Source: Halobacillus sp. Marseille-Q1614
GTDB taxonomy: Bacteria; Bacillota; Bacilli; Bacillales; Halobacillaceae
Reading direction: 5' to 3'
Assembly: GCF_902809865.1 (NCBI RefSeq)
Contig: NZ_CADDWH010000001.1
Coordinates: 3,410,001 to 3,474,000 of the forward strand
Length of the DNA: 64,000 nt
The position numbers were made by a program, and so were the translations under genes. Below are positions 7,285 to 16,398 of this stretch, piece by piece. The notes under the pieces were generated by a model. It had not been told where the DNA came from, did no database searches, and worked only from the letters and a program-made list of their open reading frames with translations. Each line of letters opens with the position of its first letter. Within the stretch, counting starts at the first letter, position 1.

Positions 7285-8328
7285 TTATTTTTCAAAGCTT
7301 GTGTTTTTGTGGCTGATCGATACTTTAGGTTCATGCAGACGGTGCTTCACCTCTTTGAAGCTGACAAACGTTTTGTTCTTCGTATCATAGAGGCGGAAGC
7401 GGATCGATTTTAAGCTTGATGCCAGCGTAATCGTTGTCGCCTTATGTAAAGGCGGCGTAGATTCATGGGCTTCCTCAAGCTTATAGTTAGGAACTCTTGG
7501 GCTTAAGTGGTGAACATGGTGATAGCCGATACTGCCTGAGATCCACTGCAGGATTTTTGGCAGTTTGTAATAGGAACTTCCGTCCACTGCGGCTTTAACA
7601 AAGTCCCATTCTTTCTCATCTTCAAAATAGGAATCCTCGAACTGGTGCTGGACATAAAACAGCCAGATGCCAAGGAAACCAGCTACATAAAGAATTGGAA
7701 GCTGAATGATTAAGAAAGCCTCCCAGCCAATCGCGAAAATGAGTAAGCTGTAGAGTACGACAATTGAAGCGTTCGTTAAATAAGTGTTCATGCGTTCCTT
7801 GCGCTTGGCCCCTTTACGGTTAAAGCGGTTTGTAATACAAAACAGATAAATGGGCCCTAAGCCGAACATAACGAACGGGTTACGGTATAAACGATATGCC
7901 AGACGTTCTTTCAGAGAAGCTTCTTTATACTCTTCCACAGTCATAATCCAAATATCACCTGTGCCGCGCTTATCTAAGTTACTGCTCGTAGCGTGGTGAA
8001 TGGAGTGCTCTCTTTTCCATTTTTCAAAAGGGAAAAGGGTGATAATACCGGTAATTGTTCCAATGATTCGGTTCGCTTTTTTGTTATTGAAAAAGGACAT
8101 GTGCGTGCAATCGTGAAAAATAATGAAAATACGGACGACAAACGCTCCAGCTGCCATAGCAAAAGGAAGCGAAAGCCATACAGAAACAGATAGGCTTTGA
8201 TAGGCAAGGATCCATAGAATGACAAAGGGTACAATTGTATTTATTAATTGGAGAATGCCGGCTTTATTATCAGCCTTGGCAAAGGATGCTACGTCTTTTT
8301 TTAGTTCTGCCTGTTTACGTTGGCTCAT
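7285..8328 (-). CDS. des: Acyl-lipid fatty acid desaturase Des
   Basis: Membrane di-iron desaturase that inserts a cis double bond (delta-5 in B. subtilis Des) into phospholipid acyl chains to restore fluidity. Three histidine boxes are visible: HDCTHMSFF, EHSIHHATS and YHHVHHLSP. Hydrophobic pairs flank them. The frame opens at 8349, but the AAAGGAG ribosome site lies inside those first codons, so the ATG at 8326-8328 (MSQRKQAELKKD) is the likely start, giving 347 aa. It is first in the order des-desK-desR, exactly as in B. subtilis, with a palindromic operator upstream. Confidence 0.94.
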   Translation of the reverse strand: MSQRKQAELKKDVASFAKADNKAGILQLINTIVPFVILWILAYQSLSVSVWLSLPFAMAAGAFVVRIFIIFHDCTHMSFFNNKKANRIIGTITGIITLFPFEKWKREHSIHHATSSNLDKRGTGDIWIMTVEEYKEASLKERLAYRLYRNPFVMFGLGPIYLFCITNRFNRKGAKRKERMNTYLTNASIVVLYSLLIFAIGWEAFLIIQLPILYVAGFLGIWLFYVQHQFEDSYFEDEKEWDFVKAAVDGSSYYKLPKILQWISGSIGYHHVHHLSPRVPNYKLEEAHESTPPLHKATTITLASSLKSIRFRLYDTKNKTFVSFKEVKHRLHEPKVSISHKNTSFEK

Positions 8329-8399
8329 TTCATTACTCCTTTTATACATTTAATAATGTCTTCTAAGCATATAAGAAGCAAAAAAGGATTGTAAGACAC

Positions 8400-8440
8400 A
8401 AATGTCAGGTACCGGGTATGACATTTATCATGGGTAGTCA
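8400..8440 (-). promoter_or_regulatory. Candidate DesR operator upstream of des
   Basis: AAATGTCA (8400-8407) and TGACATTT (8419-8426) form a perfect 8-base inverted repeat. The second arm is followed by a further GTCA (8437-8440), so a second overlapping TGAC-N14-GTCA site is possible. B. subtilis DesR uses two adjacent sites upstream of des. Location (72-112 bases upstream of the chosen start) and symmetry support the call; binding is inferred. Confidence 0.5.
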
Positions 8441-8521
8441 ATTTTTAACTAAATTTTGAAAATATTCCGCCAAAACTATATAATGGACACTATCTTTTTT
8501 TAGAATGGAGATGGATAGAAC

Positions 8522-9940
8522 GTGGAATTGGGAAAAGAAGAATCGCAGCTTGAGAACCAGAAGGCGAAAAGATGGGAGATGCCTGATACATACGTCATTC
8601 TTTTTCTTGTATTATTACTGGCGGTTGTGGCTACATATTTTGTTCCTTCAGGATCGTTTGAAAGAGAAACGGTCAATGGAGTAGAGCGGGTCATACCAGA
8701 TACGTTCACATCGGTGGATGGAGAGCCGACTGGATTTATGGAAATATTTCTAGCTCTGCAGGGAGGTATGGTCGAGTCTGCCGGCTTAATTTTTCTCGTC
8801 TTGTTTGCCGGGGGAGCATTTGAAGTGATCGAAAGGTCCGGGGCGATAAAAGGCGGGATCTTAAGAGCGGTACATAAGACGAAAGGGAAAGAATTCTTTT
8901 TAATTGCGATTGTTTCTCTATTGTTTGCCATTGGGGGAGCTGTAGGAGCAATCGCTAATGCCGTTATTCCATTTGTAGCGATCGGCGTGATTATTGCGCG
9001 GGCGCTGAAGCTGGATGCAATGGTTGCTGTTGCCATTACGTTTGGGGCCACTTTTGCGGGGTTTAACGTAGGTTTTATGAATCCATATACGGTCGGGATT
9101 GCGCAGTCGATTGCCGATCTGCCACTGTTTTCGGGAATGGCGCTGCGTCTTATTGCCTTCGTCATCATCGTTGGCGTAACAATTTGGTACACATGGCGCT
9201 ATGCGAAAACCATATTAAAAGACCCTGACAAAAGCATGATTGGCATTTTAGATGCAAAAGAGGCATCATCAAAAGATTTAAAAGCCCCGTTTACAGGGAG
9301 ACATAAATTAATCTTAAGCTTCGTAGGTCTTGCTCTGGCTTTCTTTATATTTGCTACCATTCAATTTAAATGGACGACCGATCATATGGCTGCCTTCTTT
9401 ATCATTATCGGGCTTGTGTGCGGTATCATTGCCGGCATGAATTACAATAAAATTGCCCTGACGTTTCTTGATGGCTGTCAAAAGCTTGTCTATGGTGCAC
9501 TGATTATCGGTGTTGCCCGTGCCATTTTAATCGTTATGGAAAATGCACAGATTTTAGATACAGCAGTTAATGCCCTGGCAGTTCCGCTGGAAAGCTTAAG
9601 CCCTGTCATGGCAGCACTGGGAATGTTTGTGGCGAACGGACTGATGAACTTTCTTGTTCCTTCAGGGAGCGGCCAGGCGATGATTGCGATGCCGATTTTA
9701 GCCCCGCTGGCTGATATGGTTGGAGTTACCCGCCAGGTGGCTGTTCAGGCTTATCAGTTCGGAGATGGATTTACGAACAGTATTTTCCCGACTTCAGGCC
9801 CTTTAATGGCGAGTCTGGCCGTTGCCGGTGTTCCATGGATCAAATGGGCGAAATGGATGCTTCCGCTTCTGTTTATTTGGATAGCGATTGCGGTTGTCAT
9901 GCTGAGCATTGCGGTTCTCATTAATTGGGGACCTGTATAA
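8522..9940 (+). CDS. YfcC family carrier (C4-dicarboxylate/basic amino acid anaerobic carrier type), 472 aa
   Basis: Polytopic transporter with about 12 hydrophobic segments. The N-terminal MPDTYVILFLVLLLAVVATY followed by FVPSGSF, and the later NFLVPSGSGQAMIAMPILAP, are typical of the YfcC/DcuC-like carriers; substrates in this family are mostly unproven (arginine/ornithine or short peptides and dicarboxylates are proposed). The start is GTG at 8522 with GGAG upstream. It is monocistronic with a strong terminator. A paralogue at 38.1 kb shares the VPSGSGQA and VAVxAxQxGDG motifs. Confidence 0.85.
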   Translation: MELGKEESQLENQKAKRWEMPDTYVILFLVLLLAVVATYFVPSGSFERETVNGVERVIPDTFTSVDGEPTGFMEIFLALQGGMVESAGLIFLVLFAGGAFEVIERSGAIKGGILRAVHKTKGKEFFLIAIVSLLFAIGGAVGAIANAVIPFVAIGVIIARALKLDAMVAVAITFGATFAGFNVGFMNPYTVGIAQSIADLPLFSGMALRLIAFVIIVGVTIWYTWRYAKTILKDPDKSMIGILDAKEASSKDLKAPFTGRHKLILSFVGLALAFFIFATIQFKWTTDHMAAFFIIIGLVCGIIAGMNYNKIALTFLDGCQKLVYGALIIGVARAILIVMENAQILDTAVNALAVPLESLSPVMAALGMFVANGLMNFLVPSGSGQAMIAMPILAPLADMVGVTRQVAVQAYQFGDGFTNSIFPTSGPLMASLAVAGVPWIKWAKWMLPLLFIWIAIAVVMLSIAVLINWGPV

Positions 9941-9955
9941 GATTCTTCGAAAGCT

Positions 9956-9989
9956 AAAAAGCTCAGAGGTTAAAGCTCTGAGCTTTTTT
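9956..9989 (+). terminator. Intrinsic terminator after YfcC
   Basis: GCTCAGAG (9961-9968) pairs with CTCTGAGC (9976-9983), preceded by AAAAA and followed by TTTTTT. Confidence 0.9.
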
Positions 9990-10158
9990 CTAATTTACGA
10001 ACCTAATACTGTCATTCCTCACCATCAACCACCACACCTTTCCTCCATACACGGCCCCTTTATGTTATTTGAATTTCTTAAAATATCGCCAAGGTCTTTT
10101 TATTTTTGAGCTTTTTCGACATAATAAGAGTAACTATTCATTCTGGGAGGTCAGTTGT

Positions 10159-11022
10159 ATGAAACAGCCGGTCATTACAGTAATAGGAAGCCTTAACATG
10201 GATCTCCTGACGACGATTTCGAGGCTTCCTGATCAAGGCGAAACCAATTTCGGAGAATCTTTTTACATGAAGCCTGGCGGGAAAGGGGCCAATCAGGCTG
10301 TAGCAGCCGCACGTCTTGGCGCAAAGGTTTCTCTAATTGGAAAAGTCGGAAACGATTCAATAGGGGTAGAACTGATCCAGCATATGAAGCGTGAGAACGT
10401 TGATACGGGGCATATCGGAATTTCAAAAACAAAGGCAACGGGTGTCGCGAACATATTAATTAATGAAAGCGACAACCGCATTATGGTCGTATCCGGAGCG
10501 AACCAGGAAGTAACGCCAGATTATGCAGAGTCCTGTAAAGAAACGCTTCTGGCAAGTGATGTCGTCCTCAGCCAGCTGGAGGTTCCAGTGGAAACCGTTG
10601 AATGGGCAGCGGATTTTTGCCATAAAAACGAGATACCGTTTGTTTTGAACCCTGCTCCTGCTGTTCCTCTGTCCGCTTCCGTCTGGGAAAAGTGCAGTTA
10701 CATTACCCCAAACGAGCTGGAAGCTGCGCTGTTATTTCAAGAGCCGTCGTTTAGCGATCAGCTGATTACAACATTAGGTCCGCTTGGGGCTAAATATAAG
10801 ACACTGTTTATTCCGGGATATCCGGCTGAAGTAGTGGATACAACAGGCGCGGGCGATACGTTTAACGGGGCACTGGCTTTTTCGTTAGGTGTACGACTCT
10901 CGGTGGAGCAGGCGATCGCTTTTGCGAATGCGGCGGCTTCCTTTACAGTAGAGAAACTGGGGGCCCAGGCAGGCATGCCGACATATGAAAAAGTCGAGGA
11001 GCGCATGGGACTTAACGCCTAA
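10159..11022 (+). CDS. rbsK: Ribokinase (PfkB family)
   Basis: Phosphorylates D-ribose at O5 with ATP, feeding the pentose phosphate pathway. The chosen ATG (10159) has GGGAGG upstream and gives 287 aa. PfkB signature 1 region: GSLNMDLLTT, then GGKGANQAVAAARLG. Signature 2: DTTGAGDTFNGA with catalytic Asp233. This is slightly shorter than typical ribokinases (about 295-310). No ribose transporter or RbsR lies next to it, so a related sugar (for example deoxyribose) cannot be excluded. Confidence 0.85.
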   Translation: MKQPVITVIGSLNMDLLTTISRLPDQGETNFGESFYMKPGGKGANQAVAAARLGAKVSLIGKVGNDSIGVELIQHMKRENVDTGHIGISKTKATGVANILINESDNRIMVVSGANQEVTPDYAESCKETLLASDVVLSQLEVPVETVEWAADFCHKNEIPFVLNPAPAVPLSASVWEKCSYITPNELEAALLFQEPSFSDQLITTLGPLGAKYKTLFIPGYPAEVVDTTGAGDTFNGALAFSLGVRLSVEQAIAFANAAASFTVEKLGAQAGMPTYEKVEERMGLNA

Positions 11023-11082
11023 ACGTCTCATTTTCCTTTTATTTACCAAAAAAAATTGATACGATATCAACTACAATTTAAT

Positions 11083-11191
11083 TTCTTATCAAGAGAGGTC
11101 GAGGGTATGGCCCGCAGACACCTCAGCAACCTGTGTTTTCTTAACGCAAGGTGCTAATTCCACCAAGCTGTCCAGGCTTGGAAGATAAGAA
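11083..11191 (+). promoter_or_regulatory. SAM-I riboswitch (S-box) aptamer
   Basis: P1 is TTCTTATC (11083-11090) / GATAAGAA (11184-11191). Between the arms lie the conserved S-box segments GAGAGGTCGAGGG, TGGCCC, CCTCAGCAACC and GGTGCTAATTCC. The 3' half of P1 plus AGAG (ATAAGAAGAG, 11185-11194) is perfectly complementary to CTCTTCTTAT (11216-11225), which is the antiterminator. With SAM bound, P1 holds this strand and the terminator at 11214 forms, turning off the YxjG-type gene when SAM is plentiful. Confidence 0.95.
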
Positions 11192-11213
11192 GAGCCACAT
11201 GTTACATAAAGCC

Positions 11214-11243
11214 GTCTCTTCTTATTATAGAAGAGATTTTTTT
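11214..11243 (+). terminator. Riboswitch-controlled terminator
   Basis: TCTCTTC (11215-11221) pairs with GAAGAGA (11230-11236), followed by seven T residues. It is mutually exclusive with the 10-base antiterminator of the SAM riboswitch. Confidence 0.9.
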
Positions 11244-11273
11244 ATGGAAAATTATAAAGAGGAGAGGATACAA

Positions 11274-12377
11274 GTGATAAAAACAAATCAGGCTCCATTT
11301 AAAGCAGATCATGTCGGAAGCCTCCTTCGCCCGCAGCGGATTAAGGAAGCAAGACTGCAAAAGGAAAAAGGGAAAATTTCTGCCATAGAATTACGTAATA
11401 TAGAAGATGAAGAAATTACTAAGCTTGTGGAAAAGCAGAAGAAAGCCGGACTTCGGTCCATCACAGACGGCGACTTGCGCCGGTCCTGGTGGCACTTTGA
11501 CTTCCTCGAAGGATTGAAAGGAGTAGAAGGATTTAAACCAGAAGAAGGAATTCAGTTTAAAGGGGTGCAGACAAAAGCCCACTCTGTCCGAGTCTTGGAT
11601 AAAGTAGACTTTGACCAGCATCCGATGCTTGATGATTATAAATTTCTTCATTCCATTGTCGGACCTGATCACGTGGCGAAGTTTACAATTCCAAGCCCAA
11701 ACATGCTGTTCTTTAGAGGGGATATCAATCCTGAGATTTATCCGGATGAAGCCTCCCTGTTAAAAGATCTCACGCAGGCTTACCAAAAAGCGATTCAGGC
11801 TTTTTACGATGAAGGATGCCGCTATTTACAGCTGGACGATACCTCCTGGGCTGTCTTTTTCTCCGAAGAAGGCCGGCAGAAAATTAAAGAGCGCGGCCAT
11901 GAGCCTGAACAGCTTCGCCGGCTTTTCATTCAGGCAATTAATCATTCCATCGCCGGCCGACCGGACGATATGGTCATCACGATGCATATTTGCCGCGGTA
12001 ATTTCCGCTCGACTTATACCGCATCCGGAGGCTATGACACGATTGCAGAAACTCTGTTTAACGAACTTAATGTCGATGGGCTTTTCTTAGAGTACGATAC
12101 AGAACGTTCAGGCGGGTTACAGCCTCTAAGACAGCTTAAGCGCAAAGATTTGAAAATCGTGCTCGGGTTTATTACTTCTAAGTTTCCTGAGCTCGAAGAT
12201 AAGGAGAAAATAAAAGCAAGCTTGGAGGAAGCGGCTAAGCTGGTTCCAAAAGAGCAGCTATGTTTAAGTCCTCAATGTGGATTTGCATCTACAGAAGAAG
12301 GGAATATTATAACGGAAGAGGAGCAGTGGGCGAAGCTCCGTCACGTCGTTGAAATTGCCGAAGAAGTTTGGAATTAA
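11274..12377 (+). CDS. yxjG: MetE C-terminal-like methyltransferase, YxjG/YxjH type
   Basis: Cobalamin-independent methionine synthase-like barrel, 367 aa; S-box-controlled homologues YxjG and YxjH exist in B. subtilis. The frame opens upstream inside the riboswitch, but the AGAGGAGAGGA ribosome site sets a GTG start at 11274 (VIKTNQAPFKADHVGSLLRP). Conserved MetE-like residues appear in TDGDLRR, QLDDTSWA, MHICRGN and the zinc-ligand-like CLSPQCGF near the C-terminus. It probably methylates homocysteine from an alternative methyl donor, helping methionine supply; the donor is not established. It is followed after 49 bases by the gene at 12427, possibly on the same transcript. Confidence 0.9.
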   Translation: MIKTNQAPFKADHVGSLLRPQRIKEARLQKEKGKISAIELRNIEDEEITKLVEKQKKAGLRSITDGDLRRSWWHFDFLEGLKGVEGFKPEEGIQFKGVQTKAHSVRVLDKVDFDQHPMLDDYKFLHSIVGPDHVAKFTIPSPNMLFFRGDINPEIYPDEASLLKDLTQAYQKAIQAFYDEGCRYLQLDDTSWAVFFSEEGRQKIKERGHEPEQLRRLFIQAINHSIAGRPDDMVITMHICRGNFRSTYTASGGYDTIAETLFNELNVDGLFLEYDTERSGGLQPLRQLKRKDLKIVLGFITSKFPELEDKEKIKASLEEAAKLVPKEQLCLSPQCGFASTEEGNIITEEEQWAKLRHVVEIAEEVWN

Positions 12378-12426
12378 TTCGCTCAGGCAGCGGCAGCTTA
12401 GATAAAGTTGGATAGGAGTGAATGAG

Positions 12427-13446
12427 ATGGATCCGTTTTTAAAGCGGGTGGAGCCTTACTTCAGTACAAATGACGAAACGGTTTTAAAAATCATCATGCG
12501 TGCTTTAAGCGACCATCCAGGGATTCCTGACCGTTTGACAGCCGAGAGCTTAAAAAGAAGCAGGCTGGAAGGTCAGTACCCTTATATATCTTCGTTAAAT
12601 GGCGTCATTCTTGAAGAAGGTGCCATAGAAGAACTCATAAAGTGCCTACAAGATTTGCATCGAAAACATCTTTATCAGCCTCTGTTAGAAAAAATGGATG
12701 TGATGAGCCTCATTCAGCATAAAGAAGCCCTGCGTTTCTTTATAACAGAAGAGGCATGGAGCCATTACGAGAGAATTGCAAACTGTTCAGCGAAAGATGA
12801 ACTTTACTCCATTTATTCAGAATTGATTCAAATGCTTGATAAGCGCTTTGACCAGAAAACGTTTCAGCTGGCTAAAACGACGGTCGATTATATAGTGAAA
12901 AAGGGGTGGCTCGACGGCGAGGAAGCAGTGGGCGAGTTAGAAGAATCCCTCAAAGCGGCATCTGATGGATTCCGTGCTATTCTAAATGCTTATATCCTCC
13001 GTCATTTCCCTGAAGACCGGTATGTGTATCCGCTGGTTAAGGCTTTAAAGGCGGGCGGAGCCCTTTTAAGTGAAGCCGCTGCAGAAACGCTTTGTGCCTA
13101 TCAAACGAATGCAATCGTAGATGAAATCTATCCTCTTTGTAAGTCAGAGGATGAAATGCTGCCGCTGAGCATCCTGATAAAAACAAAAACTGAAGAAGCA
13201 TTAGAAGCCCTTCGGCAGTTGTATTCGGAAACAAAAGATCTGGAGTATAGGGAAGCCATTGTTGAAGGAATGTGCCTCCATTTTTCCGAAGACTGCCTTC
13301 ATGAAATCGAGGATTTTATAGAGCGGGGCCAGTTTACCGGATTAACCGATATGGATGATGTGACCTATGTTTATTATAAAGTCGTTGGCTTAGACAGCCT
13401 CAGCCTGCTGCTTTGGGAGGATCATGAAGAGCAGGAAAGCTCATAA
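12427..13446 (+). CDS. Hypothetical all-helical protein, 339 aa
   Basis: I do not recognise a named family. The sequence is soluble, acidic and almost entirely amphipathic helix, with pairs of about 35-residue helical hairpins in the C-terminal half (ALKAGGALLSEAAAETLCAY, then LRQLYSETKDLEYREAIVEG). That pattern resembles HEAT-like scaffold repeats. The ATG at 12427 has AGGAG eight bases upstream; an earlier GTG at 12418 is too close to that site. It lies downstream of the SAM-controlled yxjG with no terminator between, so it may respond to SAM too. A strong terminator follows at 13452. Confidence 0.75.
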   Translation: MDPFLKRVEPYFSTNDETVLKIIMRALSDHPGIPDRLTAESLKRSRLEGQYPYISSLNGVILEEGAIEELIKCLQDLHRKHLYQPLLEKMDVMSLIQHKEALRFFITEEAWSHYERIANCSAKDELYSIYSELIQMLDKRFDQKTFQLAKTTVDYIVKKGWLDGEEAVGELEESLKAASDGFRAILNAYILRHFPEDRYVYPLVKALKAGGALLSEAAAETLCAYQTNAIVDEIYPLCKSEDEMLPLSILIKTKTEEALEALRQLYSETKDLEYREAIVEGMCLHFSEDCLHEIEDFIERGQFTGLTDMDDVTYVYYKVVGLDSLSLLLWEDHEEQESS

Positions 13447-13451
13447 AAGAG

Positions 13452-13486
13452 AAGGACGATTTAGAAATGTTCTAAATCGTCCTTTG
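13452..13486 (+). terminator. Intrinsic terminator
   Basis: A 14-base perfect stem, 13452-13465 (AAGGACGATTTAGA) with 13471-13484, and a 5-base loop. It sits between convergent genes. Confidence 0.85.
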
Positions 13487-13502
13487 AGTATGTTATGAAA
13501 AA

Positions 13503-14048
13503 TTAATAATTGCTCATTTTTTCTTTTAAAACAGAAGCTGTGTGCAAGGCCGCTTTATCGTTATGAATCTCTCCCGGCTTATTGGCTTCCCCTAATATGT
13601 ATCCATTTAATGTGGTACCGAAAAATTGCAGAATATATTCAAACTGCTGAATGAGCGGAAGCCCCTTTACAGAAGGCTGATCGCCGCCGACTGCAATAAC
13701 GTAAACGTACTTGGATTTCATCCGGTCTTTAAAGTCTTTATATTTCTCTTCTCTGATCGACTGCGAAAAACGGTCAATAAAGGTTTTCATGATACACGTC
13801 ATGCTGTACCAGTAAATCGGTGTCGCAAAAATAAGCACCTCATGCTCCAGGATCTGATCAAAAATCCCACTGAAATCATCTGAGACGTCCTGGAAGCCTT
13901 CCTTCGAATGACGTGCATCCTGAATCGGCTGGATCTGTGAATCTCTTAAATAAATATGAGTGGTCTCATTCTCAGGGACAGATAATTTAGCAAGAGCCTC
14001 GGTGTTCCCATTTTGCCTGGTCGATCCATGAATAACCAAAATGTTCAT
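13503..14048 (-). CDS. Flavodoxin-fold NAD(P)H:FMN oxidoreductase (YwqN-like), 181 aa
   Basis: NADPH-dependent FMN reductase/flavodoxin_2 type protein. The FMN phosphate loop HGSTRQNGNTE is at residues 7-17, and the FMN-binding TPIYWYSMT loop lies near residue 95. MKTFIDRF follows, typical of the ArsH/YwqN group. Length equals that of B. subtilis YwqN as I recall it. A quinone or azo-type reductase or a stress role is likely; the substrate is unknown. ATG with GGAGGGAG upstream; the gene stands alone. Confidence 0.82.
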   Translation of the reverse strand: MNILVIHGSTRQNGNTEALAKLSVPENETTHIYLRDSQIQPIQDARHSKEGFQDVSDDFSGIFDQILEHEVLIFATPIYWYSMTCIMKTFIDRFSQSIREEKYKDFKDRMKSKYVYVIAVGGDQPSVKGLPLIQQFEYILQFFGTTLNGYILGEANKPGEIHNDKAALHTASVLKEKMSNY

Positions 14049-14245
14049 AGTACTCCCTCCTTTGACTAGATATTAATACCATATACTAAGTTTTAATAAA
14101 TGGGTACCAGGTGCCAGGAGAAAAAGAAAAAAGTTTTTGAAACTGGGACTGGAAAAATGAGAAAAATATTCTTTCCTCTTCTGCCATGAAACCATAGGAT
14201 GTTTTCAAGCGTATTATAAGAAAACTTATGACGGAGGAAATAAAA

Positions 14246-14947
14246 ATGAGCGATCAATCCGTGCTCCGCGTCAATCAGTGCACCGTCAATATCCGGGAGC
14301 AGCCATTTCTTACTGACATCACATTTGAAGTTCCAAAAGGAATAATCACGGCCCTTGTCGGCCATAACGGGGCAGGGAAATCTACATTAATGAAAACAAT
14401 TATTGGCAGTCTTGAACGCACCGAGGGAAGTATCCAGATCGCTGGCATCGACCAGGATGAAAACTATTCAGACTATAAATATCAGTTCAGCTATATCCCG
14501 GAAGAACCCCTTCTTCTGTCTGAACTGACGGTGTTTCAGCACTTTCAGCTTTATCAAAAGAGCTATGATATCCCGGACGAAGTTTTCATTCCCCGTGCCA
14601 ATAAATACGCAGAAGCTTTTGAGCTCATGGACAAACTCGATGAATACCCAGAGTCTTTATCAAAAGGAATGAGGCAGAAGGCGCAGACGATTTGTGCGCT
14701 GCTTCCTGATGCACCGCTCCTTTTAATTGACGAACCCTTCATTGGCTTGGATATTTACGCAGGCGCCTATCTCATTGAAGTCCTTCAGGAAAGAAAAGCA
14801 GCAGGAACGAGTATATTGCTGACGACGCACCAGCTGGAAAAGGTGCGTGATCTTGCCGATGAATTTGTCATGCTGAATAGCGGGGCCGTCTCTCAAGCAG
14901 GCGCCATTGAGCAATTTGAAACGCTCGATCGGAGGGAATCCCGATGA
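14246..14947 (+). CDS. ABC transporter ATPase, EcsA-like, 233 aa
   Basis: Cytoplasmic ATPase of a membrane ABC exporter. Walker A GHNGAGKST, signature LSKGMRQKA (a variant of LSGGQ with KGM, as in EcsA), Walker B LLLIDEPFIGLD, and H-loop TTHQLE. The ATG at 14246 follows GGAGGAAAT; an upstream ATG at 14228 lies before that site. It overlaps the permease gene by 4 bases. EcsA affects protein secretion and regulated proteolysis in B. subtilis. The hit and ecsC genes of the classical locus are absent, so this may be a paralogue. Confidence 0.85.
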   Translation: MSDQSVLRVNQCTVNIREQPFLTDITFEVPKGIITALVGHNGAGKSTLMKTIIGSLERTEGSIQIAGIDQDENYSDYKYQFSYIPEEPLLLSELTVFQHFQLYQKSYDIPDEVFIPRANKYAEAFELMDKLDEYPESLSKGMRQKAQTICALLPDAPLLLIDEPFIGLDIYAGAYLIEVLQERKAAGTSILLTTHQLEKVRDLADEFVMLNSGAVSQAGAIEQFETLDRRESR

Positions 14948-16353
14948 ACCTTTCGACATGGGAGGTGTACAGGTGGGTACGCGGCCAGCGTTTTAAAAAA
15001 AAGTTCAAGTTATATAAACAGGCGTTTCTCGTCACTTTGGATTGGACAATTTTAATCTATATGTTGATCTTCAGTGCTGCTTTCCTTTTCATGCTGGCTG
15101 ACTGGCTGAAACAGTTCATGCCGCTTGTGGAAAGCTGGCAGATGAATGTTGAGCAATGGCTCTGGATTCTGCCTTCTGCTTTATTGGTGAAAGCCGTTTT
15201 ACAATCATTTCTTCACTCAGGCTTAGCTTTTACAACGTCTGAATTAAAGCTCAGCATGCTCCCTCATACGAGAAAGGACCTGCTCTGGCAGATGGCTTTA
15301 GAACGAGGGGGGTGGCAGCTGCTCGGTATGTTTGGGCTGGCTTTTACCGTCGCTGTTCTCACGCCCTTTACTTTTCCATTTGCGTTCCGCCTGGCCGCCA
15401 TTTACTGTCTCTTTTTCACATTGACGATCGTGATCCAGTGGAAATTGTATTCAGTATCTAAGTGGAAGAAGCTTATGTGGATGATCTTTGTCATTGCTTC
15501 GGTTGCTGGAATTCGCGGATTGACCGGATATTTCGAGTGGAATCAATCTTTTGCCGGCTTGAGTTTAGGCCTGATTCTCTTAGGAGTAAATGTCTGCCTG
15601 CTTCCGTATCTTCTCCATCAAGTGGACTGGGGGCGTGTGGTTGAGGTGAATGATGCGCGCGTATGGAATATTCGTTTGGTCAGTCAGATGACAAAGGTGG
15701 AAATTAAGCCGCCGAAAAGATACGGGATTGTGCAGACTTATTTTAGAAGAAAGCGGGCCAGGCAAAGGTTTAACCAGGTTTCTCAGCTTTATCACCGGTT
15801 GTGGCGTCATTATTTTCTTCAGAACTTCGGTTACGTGTGGAAAACGATGGGCGTGTGTATCCTCGTCTTAGGAATTCTTCCATATCAGGCTTCGTGGATC
15901 ATATATATCGCCGCCCCCATTGCCTTATTTGTTTACGTCGAGGTTGCTGCCAGCTTATACATTGACCAGTTTAATGCCCAGCCTTTATTAGCGGTTATTC
16001 CCATTGAAGAAGAAGGCTGGCAGGAAAGCTTCTTTCACTGGGGTGCCTGGGGACTTGTGCCTTTGATCGTTGTCTTTTTTATAACGGCGTGGATCACTGG
16101 GGGTAGCACGCTGTTTCTGGTCATCCAGACAGGATGTGCAGCCGCCTGGGGATTGATTGACTTTAAGCAGCAGTTGAAGGAGAGAACCCGGGTTTTTCTT
16201 AGAAAAAGAGTAAATCAGCAAGACTGGCTGCGCCTGACGGGTTATGTATTTCTAGGCCTTGGCCTCTATTTTCCTCCAGCGCTGCTGGGATTATTTTTGC
16301 CGATGTGGATGAATCGAAAAATAAATCTCATGTTTCTTCGCCCCAAGGTTTAG
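14944..16353 (+). CDS. ABC transporter permease, EcsB-like, 469 aa
   Basis: Partner permease of the preceding ATPase, translated from an overlapping ATGA. The N-terminus is basic and cytoplasmic (WVRGQRFKKKFKLYKQ), followed by about ten hydrophobic segments, with a long charged cytoplasmic loop in the middle (about residues 235-290, KVEIKPPKRYGIVQTYFRRK). This arrangement matches EcsB, but the protein is longer than the roughly 408-residue B. subtilis EcsB. Substrate unknown. Confidence 0.8.
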   Translation: MNLSTWEVYRWVRGQRFKKKFKLYKQAFLVTLDWTILIYMLIFSAAFLFMLADWLKQFMPLVESWQMNVEQWLWILPSALLVKAVLQSFLHSGLAFTTSELKLSMLPHTRKDLLWQMALERGGWQLLGMFGLAFTVAVLTPFTFPFAFRLAAIYCLFFTLTIVIQWKLYSVSKWKKLMWMIFVIASVAGIRGLTGYFEWNQSFAGLSLGLILLGVNVCLLPYLLHQVDWGRVVEVNDARVWNIRLVSQMTKVEIKPPKRYGIVQTYFRRKRARQRFNQVSQLYHRLWRHYFLQNFGYVWKTMGVCILVLGILPYQASWIIYIAAPIALFVYVEVAASLYIDQFNAQPLLAVIPIEEEGWQESFFHWGAWGLVPLIVVFFITAWITGGSTLFLVIQTGCAAAWGLIDFKQQLKERTRVFLRKRVNQQDWLRLTGYVFLGLGLYFPPALLGLFLPMWMNRKINLMFLRPKV

Positions 16354-16398
16354 ATTTAGGTTTTATTAATCGATAGAGTCGATGTTATACAGAAAAAA

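Noticed and set aside
8500-9192. 230-residue minus-strand frame inside the YfcC carrier
   Set aside because: Antisense shadow of a clear membrane protein; low-complexity Thr/Ala/Pro composition.
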